Shown here: one piece after another, positions 18,701-30,610 of the stretch | How positions within the stretch are numbered: position 1 is the first letter of the stretch | Layout of the letters: the number at the start of each line of letters is the position of its first letter | Assembly: GCF_036373705.1 (NCBI RefSeq) | Contig: NC_089864.1 | Coordinates: 14,928,501-14,992,500, forward strand | Direction of reading: 5' to 3' | Length of the DNA: 64,000 nt | Origin: Amia ocellicauda | Taxonomy: Eukaryota; Chordata; Actinopteri; Amiiformes; Amiidae | Notes under the pieces: model-generated | What the model saw: the letters and a program-made list of their open reading frames with translations, nothing else | What the model was told of the DNA's origin: nothing | Databases searched by the model: none | Position numbers and translations under genes: made by a program

Positions 18701-21700
18701 ACACCTACTGTTCCTCTTAATTATTGTTCTAATCTGTAACGATTCTTTTCAGAAATTATAAGGAGATTAAATTTGAGTTAAACAAGAAGCACTGTGAATT
18801 TAAGAGTGTGATGTGGTCAACAGTAACTGCAGATTGCTAATGAAGCCAGACAAAATGAGAAACATTAAACACATGTCCTGCCTCACTTTAGGTGAGGCCT
18901 GATGGGCACTTCAAGGAAGGAGACAACCTGGACTTCCAAAGCTTGAGCCAATGCAGTACGTATCCAGCCAAGCAAATCATTCATTCAAGAGCTAAGGATG
19001 GGTCAAGACCCAGCAGCTTTTACAGTCTAGATTTGCTTCCCCCCTGCTGAACTGAGAAAGAGATTATTCTGTTTTGCAAAACGTGGAACTAAAGTTCAAT
19101 GCAGGTTTGGGCAGCACACTCTTCTGATTCCATCTCCGTAAACGACCTGTGATCTCCCAGTACAGTGGGTTATACTCTATCTTAAATACATGTTTTCAAT
19201 AGCCAGTTCTTCACACAGCAGTTTAAAGCAACTAAAACAATAAGTAATTACCTGTGTGTAGACGAGTGGAATCCCCACCCAGTCATATCCAAAAAGGGTG
19301 GAACACCAAGTGCGAAACTTGTTAATTTCCTTAAGTATTGGGAGAGGAAAAAAAAAAAGTATTGAAACTATGTTCTTCATCATCAACCTCATATATGAAT
19401 ATAATTTAAATCAATGTTGTCATGTATAGAAGGAAAAGCACAGATTCAATTATGTGCTGACTGATCTTATCACAGATTAAATCTGCTTGGACTTTATGTA
19501 CAAGAGTTAAGTTTTTACTGCTAAGGCTTTAATACATTATCTTAATCTGCTGATAAATGCATTGCTTCTGCTAATATTTAATATGGTAATTAAACAACAC
19601 AGAATGCCAAATCAAAAGACTATTGAAGCGAGTTACAGTCTGATATCCTTGAAATGGTACTTGTTTTAAATGCAACAGAAAAGTTACATGGATATCAAGG
19701 TGTACAGACACGCGTGAGTCAAAGCTTTGGGAATAAGGCTGAAGGGTAGAAGACACTGGAGTACTGCTTTCTGAGATTGTTGCTGGCTGGTAAGCGGTAG
19801 TGGTGAGCTCACGTTCAAGATGGTCTGCAGGTCCACACTGTCCTGTATCCGGCCCTCCTTCCTGGCCTTGGATGCCAGGTTCACGAACCACACAACTGGG
19901 ACCCAGTACTTCAAGTGAGGAGACTTGAGGTTTTCAAAGATCTTTCTTTCCTCTGCCGTCATGAAACCTGTGTTCAAGGGAACAGAAAGTTTCCTTTTCC
20001 GTCTCGCTGTCCTTACAAGCACCGATCTCTGAGTGACATTTGATCCTACACTGCTGCAGACGCAGAGGGTCACACAGCTCCTGTTTTGGACATTTCCCCA
20101 CATTCATACTGAAATAACTGCCTGTGTTTCGTCCTTCTGGGCTTCTGTGATCAGAGTTTGAAAGAAGCCTTTTTCCAAAAGCTGAACCCTGTTATTTGGC
20201 AACCTGATGCAGGGTTATTAACAGCAGAGATCTTTTTTTTTTTTTTTCCAAGCTCAGTAGTCAACTCAGGTAAGCAGGGGTTTAGTAAACAACATGGCTG
20301 TAGTGTGTTTATTTCTGGTGCGGTGAGATTCTTGAATAGCCAAGCTACCTGCTTCGACCACATGGTCCATGGTTGGGAAGCGCTTGCAGACAGCTGTGCT
20401 GACGGAGCGGAAGATGAGTAGGGAGGTGAGGTTGACGTAACGCATCAGTGTCCGGCGCAGGAGCCGCCCCTGCTCGTCGCGGCCCTGCACACAGCTGGAG
20501 ATCAGCATCATCAGGCGGTCGGGCCATGGCAGGTTCACAAACTGGTTCCACCACCGGTTCACCACCAGTGTCACATAGAAACCTGGGGCCACACAACAGC
20601 ACAACACCGGCAACGCACAGGATTAATGGGGAGGTGGGTCACAACACATGGGCTGCTTGCCAATGACCCATGAAAACCACACCAGATATAGCTTACATAT
20701 ACTCCATTGGAAAATATTGTCAATATAATGCTACTCTGCCAGGCTGTGAAGGGAAATGTTGGCACTCAAATTGCGGGGCATCAGAAACATTAGGGCAGCA
20801 CTCTTCCTAGCTACAGTGCAGAACTCCTGCTGCTGTTTAGATTCCCTGGAAGGGAGCAGATCTGATCATATTAAAATTAACAAGAATCTAACGTTGTATT
20901 GTTTCACTAGTACTCTATTTCTGCCACAAAATTTCAACATTTCAAATTTTGCAATGGAGCAGACTGTATTAATAATGGACAGACATTACAGTGTGATAGG
21001 TGCACATTCCTTACAATCATACTCGCAGAAGCAGAAAAACTAAATGGGGCTTGTCCCACACAAATGGCAAGCAACATATATACATTACATGTAGTGAGAC
21101 CATCCCTTTAAATGCCATTTTACACAAAAGATTTTTGGGAAAGTGAAAGTTTCTTAGTGGTGTTTCTTTGTAAAATATTCCAGTCATCAGGGCAGTGCGG
21201 CAGACCTGTTTGTGTGGTCTATGTAATTGCAACCTAATTTATTATAGCTTTAATTCATAGATAGTTGGTAGAAAGAGTTCCACCTGGTGGTTGGGGCTGG
21301 TATTCCACCCTTGCCAATTTTAGTTCTAGTTCTGATAATCTTATTTTGTTTCTTCTAGCTTATTGGATGAGTTTGAGGCATTTATTTTTGTTGCTGGTTT
21401 TTGCTATGAGAATCTATGGTTCTGTTTAGTTGGAGTGTCTTGTGACATTTGGTTTCTGGTTGTTGTACATATCAACCATCTTTCTTGCCATAGCTGTGGA
21501 TTGAAATAAACTATATATGCTTTTCTGATAAATTAAACGACTTGAAAGGAATACATACACCGATCAGCCATAACATTATAACCACTGACGGGTGAAGTGA
21601 ATAACACTGATAATCTCGTTATCATGGCACCTGTCAGTGGGTGGGATATATTAGGCAGCAAGTGAACATTTTGTCCTCAAAGTTGATGTATTAGAAGCAG

Positions 21701-23922
21701 GAAAAATGGGCAAGTGTAAGGATCTGAGCCACTTTGACAAGGGCCAAATTGTGATGGTTAGACGACTGGGTCAGAGCATCTCCAAAACTGCAGCTCTTGT
21801 GGGGTGTTCCCGGTCTGCAGTGGTCAGTACCTATCAAAAGTGGTCCAAGGAAGGAAAAGCGGATGAACCGGCGACAGGGTCATGGGCGGCCAAGGCTCAC
21901 TGATGCACGTGGGGAGCGAAGGCTGGCCCGTGTGGTCCGATCCAACAGACGAGCTACTGTAGCTCAAATTACTGAAATATTGAATGCTGGTTGTGATAGA
22001 AAGGTGTCAGAACACACAGTGCATCGCAGTTTGTTGCGTATGGGGCTGCGTAGCCGCAGACCAGTCAGGGTGCCCATGCTGACCCCTGTCCACTGCCGAA
22101 AGCACCTACAATGGGCATGTGAGCATCAGAACTGGACCACAGAGCAATGGAAGAAGGTGGCCTGGTCTGATGAATCACGAGTTCAAGGTGCTGACTTGGC
22201 CTGCAAATTCCCCAGATCTCAATCCAATCGAGCATCTGTGGGATGTGCTGGACAAACAATTCCGATCCATGGAGGCCCCACCTCGCAACTTACAGGACTT
22301 AAAGGATCTGCTGCTAACATCTTGGTGCCAGATACCACAGCACACCTTCAGAGGTCTAGTGGAGTCCATGCCTCGACGGGTCAGGGCTGTTTTGGCGGAA
22401 AAAGGGGGACCTACACAATATTAGGCAGGTGGTCATAATGTTATGGCTGATCGGTGTACATTTATGTATGAGGGGTCTGTAAGATCTGCGAGTCAATGGA
22501 AAGGTAAAAACTTTTTAGCAACACCTTTAAAACTGTGCCTTTTGCCTACAGGATTGCAGAAGCAGGACAGGCAGAAACAAAGTGCACAATGTTAGTCAAC
22601 TGCAAGCAGCCTCCCAAAAAACCCACAGTATTATTAGCTTAACTGCGCATGTATCTGCTCTACATTCATCTCTACACAAAAACATGCAATGCTTCATGCA
22701 ATGTCAGCTGAGCCATTTCAAAGGCAGCTTTCTTTGTGTGTCTCCAAGGGAATGTACTTACCTAGCACAAACGTTACTGGGATTTGCTCAGCGTATTTAT
22801 CACAGTAAAGAGACAACTTTTCAAAGTAACGTTTTTGCGTTTCTGAAAGAAAGAATCTAGAGTGGATAGAAAATTGATATTTGGGACATTTTTTACCCCC
22901 TGCTTCACCCCCCCCCCCCCAAACCCCAACCAATCAAGCTTGGTTGTTCTATACTGTGTGTAGGCAATGTGAGAGTAGTCTGATCAGCGCTGGATTGGAT
23001 ATTTCATGCTTTTAATTAAACTACAAAGAGACAGATACAGTAGTTGCTGTGGGGATACCCGTGGCTCATCCCTCTGCGTTCCAGCGATCCTGTTCCAGTC
23101 TCTGCTCTGCTATCAACATTCTCAACGGGTCCTCACTCCATTTAAAACATATTGATTACAAAGTAAAATGCATTGCACTTTTTATTACATATTTGTGTTT
23201 GTCTGAAAGCATTTCAATCAGACATATGTGGCTTGTGGTGGTATAGTAAATTATACCTGGTGACATTTTCTATTCAGCATGAAATATTAGCTTGTTAACT
23301 GTAGGAAACAAATTATGAAAACTATACAAGTAAACAGCCCACTTGTTTGGAATGCATTACAGAAGCTACAGAGAGCATATTGTTTAATAAACTGCCCCTC
23401 TCAGAACATAAAACCAGAATGAAATATGCTCTCTAATATAAACTGATGAATACATATTTTACGAACGGCACCGTGTCTGTTCATGTGAATTAAAGCCATT
23501 GATCACATGTATTTTTCCAATACTGGGCCTCAATTCTTAATGAATTGATGTATGCATACCATATGAATAACACCAGAATACCTTATGCATTTAATATGAG
23601 TTCAGTCACATGTAGAACAAGGTTAGAGGGTAGGGATCAAGTTACAGACTAGCTTTAGGGTTATATGTGGAAGCTCATATGTTAACCTGTAGGATTCATA
23701 TATTAATTCATGAAGAATCGGTGCCCCTTATTGGAAAGTGATTTACAGCAGGCAATGAATAGCTCAGTACCTGTACACGACGCTGAGCACGGTGTACAGC
23801 AGCACGAACACCCCGAACTCCCGGTACAGCAGTTTGTAAATGCTGCCCTTCCAGCGGAGCAGCAGCCGGTGGAAACCAAAGAACGTCGCGTTGGCAACCT
23901 TACTGGAATACGTCACTGTCAT
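15760..23922 (-). CDS. best3: Bestrophin-3, calcium-activated chloride channel
   Basis: Bestrophins are pentameric plasma-membrane chloride channels opened by calcium. Nine coding exons join in phase to 651 residues (human 668): 23922-23771, 22856-22762, 20582-20349, 19967-19813, 19329-19252, 18640-18488, 17902-17822, 17680-17529 and 16615-15760. The internal sizes 95, 234, 155, 78, 153, 81 and 152 match the family. The start [17 protein letters not shown] is that of BEST3. Pore-region sequence [20 protein letters not shown] and the calcium clasp [15 protein letters not shown] are intact. IPSFLGST marks the autoinhibitory segment described for BEST3. The last exon encodes a long, poorly conserved Ser/Pro-rich cytoplasmic tail. 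Coding begins 22 bases into an exon whose acceptor is at 23944. A non-coding first exon probably ends at 24122, where a consensus donor is seen. The intron at 20583-22761 holds a Tc1-like element. Confidence 0.95.
21558..22456 (+). mobile_element. Tc1-like deletion derivative, copy 2
   Basis: This 899-base element has TA on both sides and 28-base terminal repeats matching those of the copy at 13257. The transposase N-terminal half ([20 protein letters not shown] and so on) and C-terminal end ([12 protein letters not shown]) are joined at exactly the same deletion point as in copy 1. There is an extra base near 21862 that breaks the frame early. It lies inside the best3 intron between the exons at 22762 and 20582, antisense to best3. 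Confidence 0.9.
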
Positions 23923-24122
23923 CCTCGGGTTACAGGTTAATGGCTGCAAAACAAATAGTGACAGCTGTATCATTTGGTTGTTTAAGTGCTTACTAACTGA
24001 TTTTACCGAAAACATACATGCTGTTGAGAGTACAACATAATCAAAAAATAGACTAGACCTAATTTTACTATACGGTAGTGTTGAAAGTCTAGTAAAACAA
24101 GCCAGATGAAACAAATCTTACC

Positions 24123-26073
24123 TTACGCAGTCCACATCAAAAAGCGTCTATCTTGAAATGGTATTAAAGATGAGTCAAGTCCAGAGTGTGAAGCTAAGGG
24201 ATGACCGAGCTTTCCACATTTAGAAAGCTACTGCATTGGGAAATAACTGCCCCAATGACACGAAACAAACCCACAACCATGTGCTGATGCAGACCCAGCT
24301 ATATTTATCCCTGGACTGTCTGAGCCGGTTCTCTGTAGGCTTGCCTTTCACAAGTCTGGTGTGTTTGCCCATGTGAGATTAGGCTCGGAATGATTATAAG
24401 GGAACCCGTGCTAATGGCCATATTTTATTCCAAATCTAATAACCTCTATAGTCTCTCTAATATATAAACACAGCAGCTGTTGATGTCAACCAGGGAGAAC
24501 GTCCACTTCAGAGCGAAAAGCCTGTCTCGTTCCAGATCCTTTCCGTTTGAGAGGCAACATGCACAATCTTGCCTGAGTGGAGAAGGGAAATGGAGATGAA
24601 CTATGCTGTTAATATATTCGTGATAATAGGAATATATATCTATTCGATTGATCACATCAATCACTTGAACGCTTGTATATAAATTGTAGGAAAATAATTT
24701 GATATTGTATTGCGCTGGTGTGTGAACATCAAACAGATTGCAACATATCATTTCAATAGAAATGTGAATATATTTGATGATGGATATTTGAATGCTTTAT
24801 GTACAAATTGTTGAATGGAAGTTTAACTTCTCATCATACAACAGATCTCATCACAATATTTACATACATGTATAAGTCTGTGCTAAGGTACATTTGAATG
24901 CTAATACAACCCTTATATTTCATAGATTATTTGTTTTAGGGTTTAAAAATTGTTAAAATCGAGGAGCTTCCTCAATGGGTGCCTGGGCTTCTGTTTCTCT
25001 ACACAGTTATACTGTTATACAACTTTGGACTGAGCAGGAATGTCTTTTAAAAATCCTAATGTGGGAAATTTGAACGGATTTAGTCTCTCTGAGTTTCCTT
25101 TGTGGAGCTCTTTCTTGTAGCTCAAGTCTACCTGACATGTGCTGCCATAATGGGACAGCTTAAACCACCTCTAAGGAAGGTTTATTTCTTCAATCCTTCC
25201 TTTCCATTCAAACTGGGATTAACTTTTTAAGGAGGATTACCTATGGAATATAATCCCTGATGTAACCTGGGTTAGGGGTTATTCCACAAGTAGACATCCT
25301 TCATTTTCTGTTGTTGCTTACATTTAATTAATTAATTTGCTTATGTATGTGTTTGTACATTCATGTATCCTTGCATTCATTATTTGATTCACTCATTTGT
25401 TAATCCATTTCTTTTTAACCTTGTGCTACTGAAATGTAGGAAGATGGTGGCGGCCCTTAAAGATGCAGACTGTTCATTGCAGCTCGAACGCGTTCATGAT
25501 ATCGCTGATATTGCGGAGACAAGATTGCCAAGGTATCCAGCATGCTTGCCCTGCACTGGTTAGGTCCTTGTCCTGCGTATCCGTCCACATTGAGTTAATT
25601 GTCCTATTCAGAAGATTTAGGAACAAGCTTTATTCTTTGAATTGACTAACAAGGCGATGCATTGGATACTGATCGGTGACCCGTTGTCCTCTTCTACAGT
25701 ATGTTGACTATCCGGGCACCTGGATCTCTGTCCATCCATGTCTCAGTGCTGTGGTGCACCATGGATGTACTGTCATGGCTTCTGCTACATCAAGGTAAGA
25801 GATTTCCAGACAGGTAGCAGTCACGTCACGGCTGTGTGGGTCGGGCCTAGTGTGTAGGGAAGTGAGGAATGAAGTAGGGGAATAGACAAGGCACACCAGG
25901 CTGCTGTTACATTGCATTCTAGGGGCTTCACAACATTTTTACCTTCATGGAAAGTTGTCAATGTGGAGGCGCTGTGAATGCATGAACACAAACTGTTTTC
26001 TAGAGGAGGCAGGATGCACACTTTCAGGTAGAGTACCTTTGCACCCAACTCCCACATTGCTCTCCTGCTGTAG
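24123..26073. other. Gap upstream of best3, nothing firm
   Basis: The 5' flank of best3 probably includes its promoter. A stretch at 25444-25532 opens with ATG (MVAALKDADCSLQL) and ends at a GT. Another at 25700-25794 is flanked by AG and GT. Neither resembles a family I know, and the phases do not support joining them to the open frame at 26074. Confidence 0.4.
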
Positions 26074-26811
26074 ACCTCCAGCTACGTAACTGGCAATGGG
26101 TCTCTGAAGGAAGTGCCCTCGCAACACGGCCCCCTAGAGAGCCTGCACTGGCCTGGCTGCTCCTCCTCTTCCTCCTCTTCCTCATACAACTGGGAGAAGT
26201 GCCGGCTGCCAGACGAATCCTCCTGTGAGAGCGAGGTAAAGAAAAGGACAAAGTCCAAAGATAGGCAGCGGAGGTGAGCTCTCAAAGTCATGAGCGGAGG
26301 CCTTAAAAAAGCCTATTGAGAGGGTTGAACTCAGATGTAAAGAAACGGTCCCATCAGTCCTGCGGTTCGAGGCCTGAGATCCTCTGGGATCCTGGTGTTA
26401 TTTAGTTACTTTGCTGCTGTCTTTATCCAAAGTAGTTGGAAAAAAAAAACATCTGCACTGAAAATTCCATAGACCCTTTAATGGTGTAAAGTGGTGTAAA
26501 AAACACAGGAAAACATCAGTGATTCATTAAGCACGTTAGGGACTCCCTGCTCAATAACAGCAGGTCCAGCAATAGGAACATATGGACAACATATTAGCAT
26601 AGGAAAGAGAGCTCGTCCCACTGTAATCAAGCGGTGTGTTTTTAATCCAGTCTGGTGTGCCTGTTACTGTCCCTCTTGTAGAAGTCAAGTAGGCCTGGAC
26701 TCCTCCGCAGGGGACCCAGACATCGAACTTAAGAGGAAGAGGAGCAGGCCTGTCGGAGATGGCTCAGACCCAGAGAAATCCTGCCACGAGGCCGGAGTGC
26801 GGGCCTCATAG
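26074..26811 (+). CDS. Possible orphan gene, last two exons
   Basis: I do not recognise this sequence. An exon at 26074-26273, with AG before and GTGAGC after, is open in a frame containing a run of eight serines, then YNWEKCRLPDESSCESEVKK and a basic stretch. It joins in phase to 26682-26811, which is also open, carries LKRKRSRPVGDGSDPEKS and ends at a stop (26809-26811). The mixed charged, Ser-rich and basic composition suggests a disordered, possibly nuclear protein. No upstream exon in matching phase (phase 0) could be found, so the start is unknown. A second frame of the first exon is also open for part of its length, which weakens the case. Confidence 0.3.
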
Positions 26812-27615
26812 CACTGAGTAGTGTGGGCACCGGCCACCCAGAGGGACAGAGCCCCCCCTCTAGGAAGGCATAACAGCCAGCCGCAAGCATCGCTCACCCA
26901 GACAGCAACGGACAGACAGCAGCCACCGCAACAACCTCGCATTCCCCCTGCATCATAACACAGGCAACTGAGATGCATGCCTTCAGAAGCACGTCAGGTG
27001 ATGGGGGTGATGAGAGTGTATGCAAGAGCGGATCTGTTATCTGAGTGAAGCTCTTCCTCTGTGTTGGCTGTGTTTTTTCTGTTCCTCCTTTCTGAAGCAT
27101 TAAACGCTGCAGTAGAGATGCTAGTCAGTGAAGATATGACTGTCGTCAAGTCTTTTCTGTGCTGTTGCAACTGTATCACTACTATCTATTGCCAACAAGT
27201 CCATTAGAGAAGAGTCAGCTGTTTCTGGTTGGCTAATTCCAGTTCGAATCCATCCTGGGGCACTGGTGGCCATTTCCTTTTCATTGTGCAGCCCTGTGTA
27301 TAGAGATGTTTGACACGGACATGCAATGCACTGCAATCTGTCTTTGCAGAGGCTGTTGCCCAGATCTGCAGGCAGTTTCTTGTGGGGCAGAGTGCAGCTG
27401 CGGGGAGCGGAGAGGTGCTATGGTCTTCAGTAAGTTGCAGATAAACCACTGAATGCTTGGAAACCAGAGACTGGGCGTGCTAAAACCAGGTCAGTCCCAA
27501 TGTCCTGGGTAGGGACATGAGGGAGAGACATCTAGACTAGACTCTTACACAGACTTGAGGCAGATTTTAGATTCCTGACGTCTGAAGTCCTGACTAACAG
27601 TCAACTTTTGACATT

Positions 27616-27807
27616 CAGTGCATATCTTATAGAAAGGTGTCCAATGGCACTACAGTATGTGAAATATAATAGCAATTGGATCTTTATATTTTATAATGGC
27701 CATGCTCTTTATGATTCATAATAGATGTTCATTAGGTTTATTTCACTTTTGAGTGAAAAATCACTTCTGTGTGGGCATCATTTGTAGTTTATTTTATTGT
27801 ATGTTTA
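27616..27807 (+). repeat. Segment shared in inverted orientation with 57788-57965
   Basis: About 190 bases, including GGTGTCCAATGGC, TGCTCTTTATGATTCATAA and the stretch ending near TTTATTGTATGTTTA, recur on the opposite strand next to the CpG-rich stretch at 57.6-57.8 kb. Here the segment lies only 50 bases upstream of a KH-tail exon remnant. It is either flanking sequence of an inverted duplication or an unnamed interspersed repeat. Confidence 0.7.
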
Positions 27808-27858
27808 TAACCACTACCTACTACCACCCTCAGCTGCTGCCGTTTGTCCGGTTCACAG

Positions 27859-29688
27859 GAGCAGGTGATTGGCGAGAGGTTTCCAGACCTGGATCTTGCC
27901 AACCTCTACGCCCCTCCTCCGCTGTTGCTGCCAAGACGTCCTAGGTGAGCACTTGCTTTGAGTGAAGTTATTGCCACTTTCCTGGTGTGTCGAATGCTGG
28001 TTAGCGGCGATTCCCTACACGTGTTGGGGATAATTTCTAGGTCAGAAGGGAAATCTGGGGAATCTGGGAAATCAAACGATAATGTCCACATTTTGTCCAT
28101 TGAGTGAGAGTTCATGGTATTCAGTGGCCGATGTATAAATTATGTTCAAACCCAGTATATACTGTCAACAACCAAATGCCAATCTTTGTTTTCAATGTTG
28201 TATTATTGTTGTGTTATTGTCCTCCCCTCTCTCAGCTCCTGCCCAAGGAGGGGAACTGCTATTGCCCAGTGAAGAGCGGTCAGGAAGCGGCGCTTCAGAT
28301 CCTGGCCCAACTCCAGCTGGCCGCAACGGATGCAGCAGATTGTGGCTGCAGCAGGGAAGCCAAGGAGCACAAAGTTAAAGAAAAATATGATTAAGAGGAC
28401 GTTGCAGCGACAAGATGTGAGGCCGAAGGGGGCGCAGAGGATTCTGGCAGCAGCACCATCCCATTGGAGGGCGGGATCGGGAGCGAGGACCTCCAGCAGG
28501 GCACAGGGCTGTCCTGTCCGTTGCCTGAGAGGACCTGCTCAGTGTTGGCATGATTGAAGGATCCTCAGAGGGGGACGCTGTGCTCAGTGCAGAGGAATCC
28601 CTGGAGGCTGCTGTGCTGTTTGCAGGCTCCAATGTGGACAGCAAGGTCTCTGTGGACAGCGGCTGCTTGCTGGAAACAGGAGAGATCCCCCACTGCGCCA
28701 GCGAAGCACCATGTCTGCAGACACTGGAGCTCACCGTCTGGGAGATGGAGGTTCCCCAGGTGAGAACACTTGAAGTGAGGTCAGACCGTCTGAGGCAGAC
28801 TAGCAGGGAAACCCCAGACCTTAAGTAGCCCAGACTGAGCATGTTGGGGACTCACAGTTATTGGTTACATTTAAGTACATTACCAGACTGCCTGTGTTTT
28901 CCCAACCATTTCAGAGACTATGCATCATCTCTACAACAGCCTTGTTCATTAATCTTCATTAATGTGTTAGGATTGATTAAAACCTTGGGCGCAGGTAGGG
29001 TTGTGCTTTCAGGATGTTAACTGAGATCAAGGTGTATTATTATCTTTCACAGGAGTTTGTCAGATAAATCTTGAAGTCAGCACTGAGTGTGGTGTGGTCT
29101 GTGTGGAGTGTATAATGAGCATTTTTATTTATGTATTTATTTTAAACAGCATCTGGTTGGGCAGTTCCTCGGGGCGCACTGGAGACACATGCAATGCCTG
29201 AAGTTGTCTTTGGGTGTTTCCATAGTCGACATCTCAAGAGACACCTCCCGAGACTTCCAGATCTGCCACGTCGAAGGTGGGAGGAGATTTGTCTGGTGAA
29301 TGACCCATTGCGTCTGACTCTCTTACTCGACCCCTAGGAGGCATCCTGATCAGCCCTGTGTTGTGTGGCAACATCTAGACTTTAACAAAGTCATTTATAA
29401 TAGTAATTTCTCTTTTTAAGATGCGTTTCCTGTACTTCAGTTCATTTCTCTTATTTGTGCAGGAATTGCAAACAGAAATAGATGGCCATCGGAGGCTGGA
29501 AAATAGGATATTTAACACATTTCTAATGAAAGTGTGAGTGACTTGGCTTCTGACTTGATCTGTGGGTCCCAGTCATTCGGCTGTAGCCATTGCTGAAAAT
29601 CTCTGACGGAGCCCAATGCCCCGTCTCTTTTTCTTTGTCGGGTACACAGGAGCAGGTAGACACAGTCCTCACAGTGATTGGCGAGAGG
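27859..29688 (+). pseudogene. Decayed AKAP1-like KH exon array
   Basis: Four blocks match the modules of the minus-strand gene at 49.9-54.7 kb. 27859-27944 is a KH-tail exon (ERFPDLDLANLYAPPPL) with an 18-base loss near its start. 28236-28759 is a linker exon ending VWEMEVPQ. 29150-29276 is a KH exon (HLVGQFLGAHWRHM through DFQICHVEG). 29642-29688 is a truncated tail exon. Damage is clear: the linker has an in-frame TGA where the other array has TGG, and a 7-base deletion where the other copies read PESKEDLL. The acceptor of the last block reads GG (29640-29641) instead of AG, and that block stops halfway. Splice signals of the first three blocks are intact, so an RNA could still be made. Confidence 0.8.
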
Positions 29689-29938
29689 AGATTAAAGTCA
29701 TTGTATGTTTTCCATTTAATACACCTCAGGAAAATGACAATACTTGGAAAATACCAAAATGTCAGGACAAGGAGAAACTGGCTTCAGAGGGGCTGAGAGC
29801 TGCTTATCGTAACTACTGTATATAAAGTTCACATCACACTGTTTTTACCTAATACACAAACCGCTTTATATCTTAATATGACTCTGACCTCATTTTTAAA
29901 GGATGATTTTACTGTTCCCATGGATCAGTTCACCGTGG

Positions 29939-30608
29939 CTACTTGGCGAGCGCCCAGATGATCTTTTTAACAATGCTTACATTTGCTGATGTCTTTTCAA
30001 ATAAAACAATTGTTGGTGGCCTCTTTATGACAAGTTTCTTTTCAGAAAAATGCCAGACCTCATACACTCTACCGACCCTATAACCTTTGACCCTGGCCTT
30101 AGCAATCTCGATGGTACACCACAGCCCCGTCAATACCCTCGCCTCAGCGCTGTGGTGACAGGCAACCGTCTGATTTTCAGTTCCACATGTTCTACATAGC
30201 AGTGACATCAGTTTCCCTGAAGGTATCACTGGTAAGAAAAATCCTCAAGGTGGGTACATGCTCATATTGATCAAACCAAAGTAATGCTGGAGATCAAGAA
30301 AGTTGCGATAAATTATGGTCGGATGCCCTACGGTATAAATTCTGGTCATGTTGACAAAAGTATACAGCCTACTGAAGTCAGTAATCTAGGATCTCACCGG
30401 CCTTAATCTCGTAGTATAAACATAGGGTGTTAGTACACCCGCCACATAGCGCCTCCCGGGGTTCAGGACATTCCTGAAAATCAAAGGAATCCAGGAAGGC
30501 AGGAGCCTCATCCTGCCGCTTCAGAGCTGCCCACTCATGTTCCCAAATCACTATCACAGTTAACCCATAGGTGTTTCCTAAAGCTTTCATTCTTTCCTTC
30601 AAAGTATA
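29939..30608 (-). mobile_element. Family B DNA polymerase remnant, Polinton (Maverick) type
   Basis: Read on the minus strand, 30608-30378 contains GLTVIVIWEHEWAALK and REALCGGCTNTLCLYYEIK. 30229-29939 contains GKLMSLLCRTC, ARVLTGLWCTIEIAKA and GYRVGRVYEVWHFSEKK. These resemble the exonuclease-to-polymerase region of the protein-primed DNA polymerase of Polinton-type elements. The expected segment between the two parts is missing, and the catalytic palm motifs were not found. The upstream end is cut by the Tc1-like element at 30611. This is a dead fragment of a large self-synthesising transposon. Confidence 0.6.
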
Positions 30609-30610
30609 TA

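Noticed and set aside
25700..25794. A frame reading YVDYPGTW, reminiscent of the RYVDYGG stretch in the AKAP1 Tudor domain
   Set aside because: The match is only four residues, the rest of the exon does not fit a Tudor fold, and the phase from the preceding open stretch reads another frame.
28375..28842. Long minus-strand open frame across the KH-array relic
   Set aside because: It is antisense to the linker exon. The plus-strand frame carries the WEMEVPQ end and splice sites.
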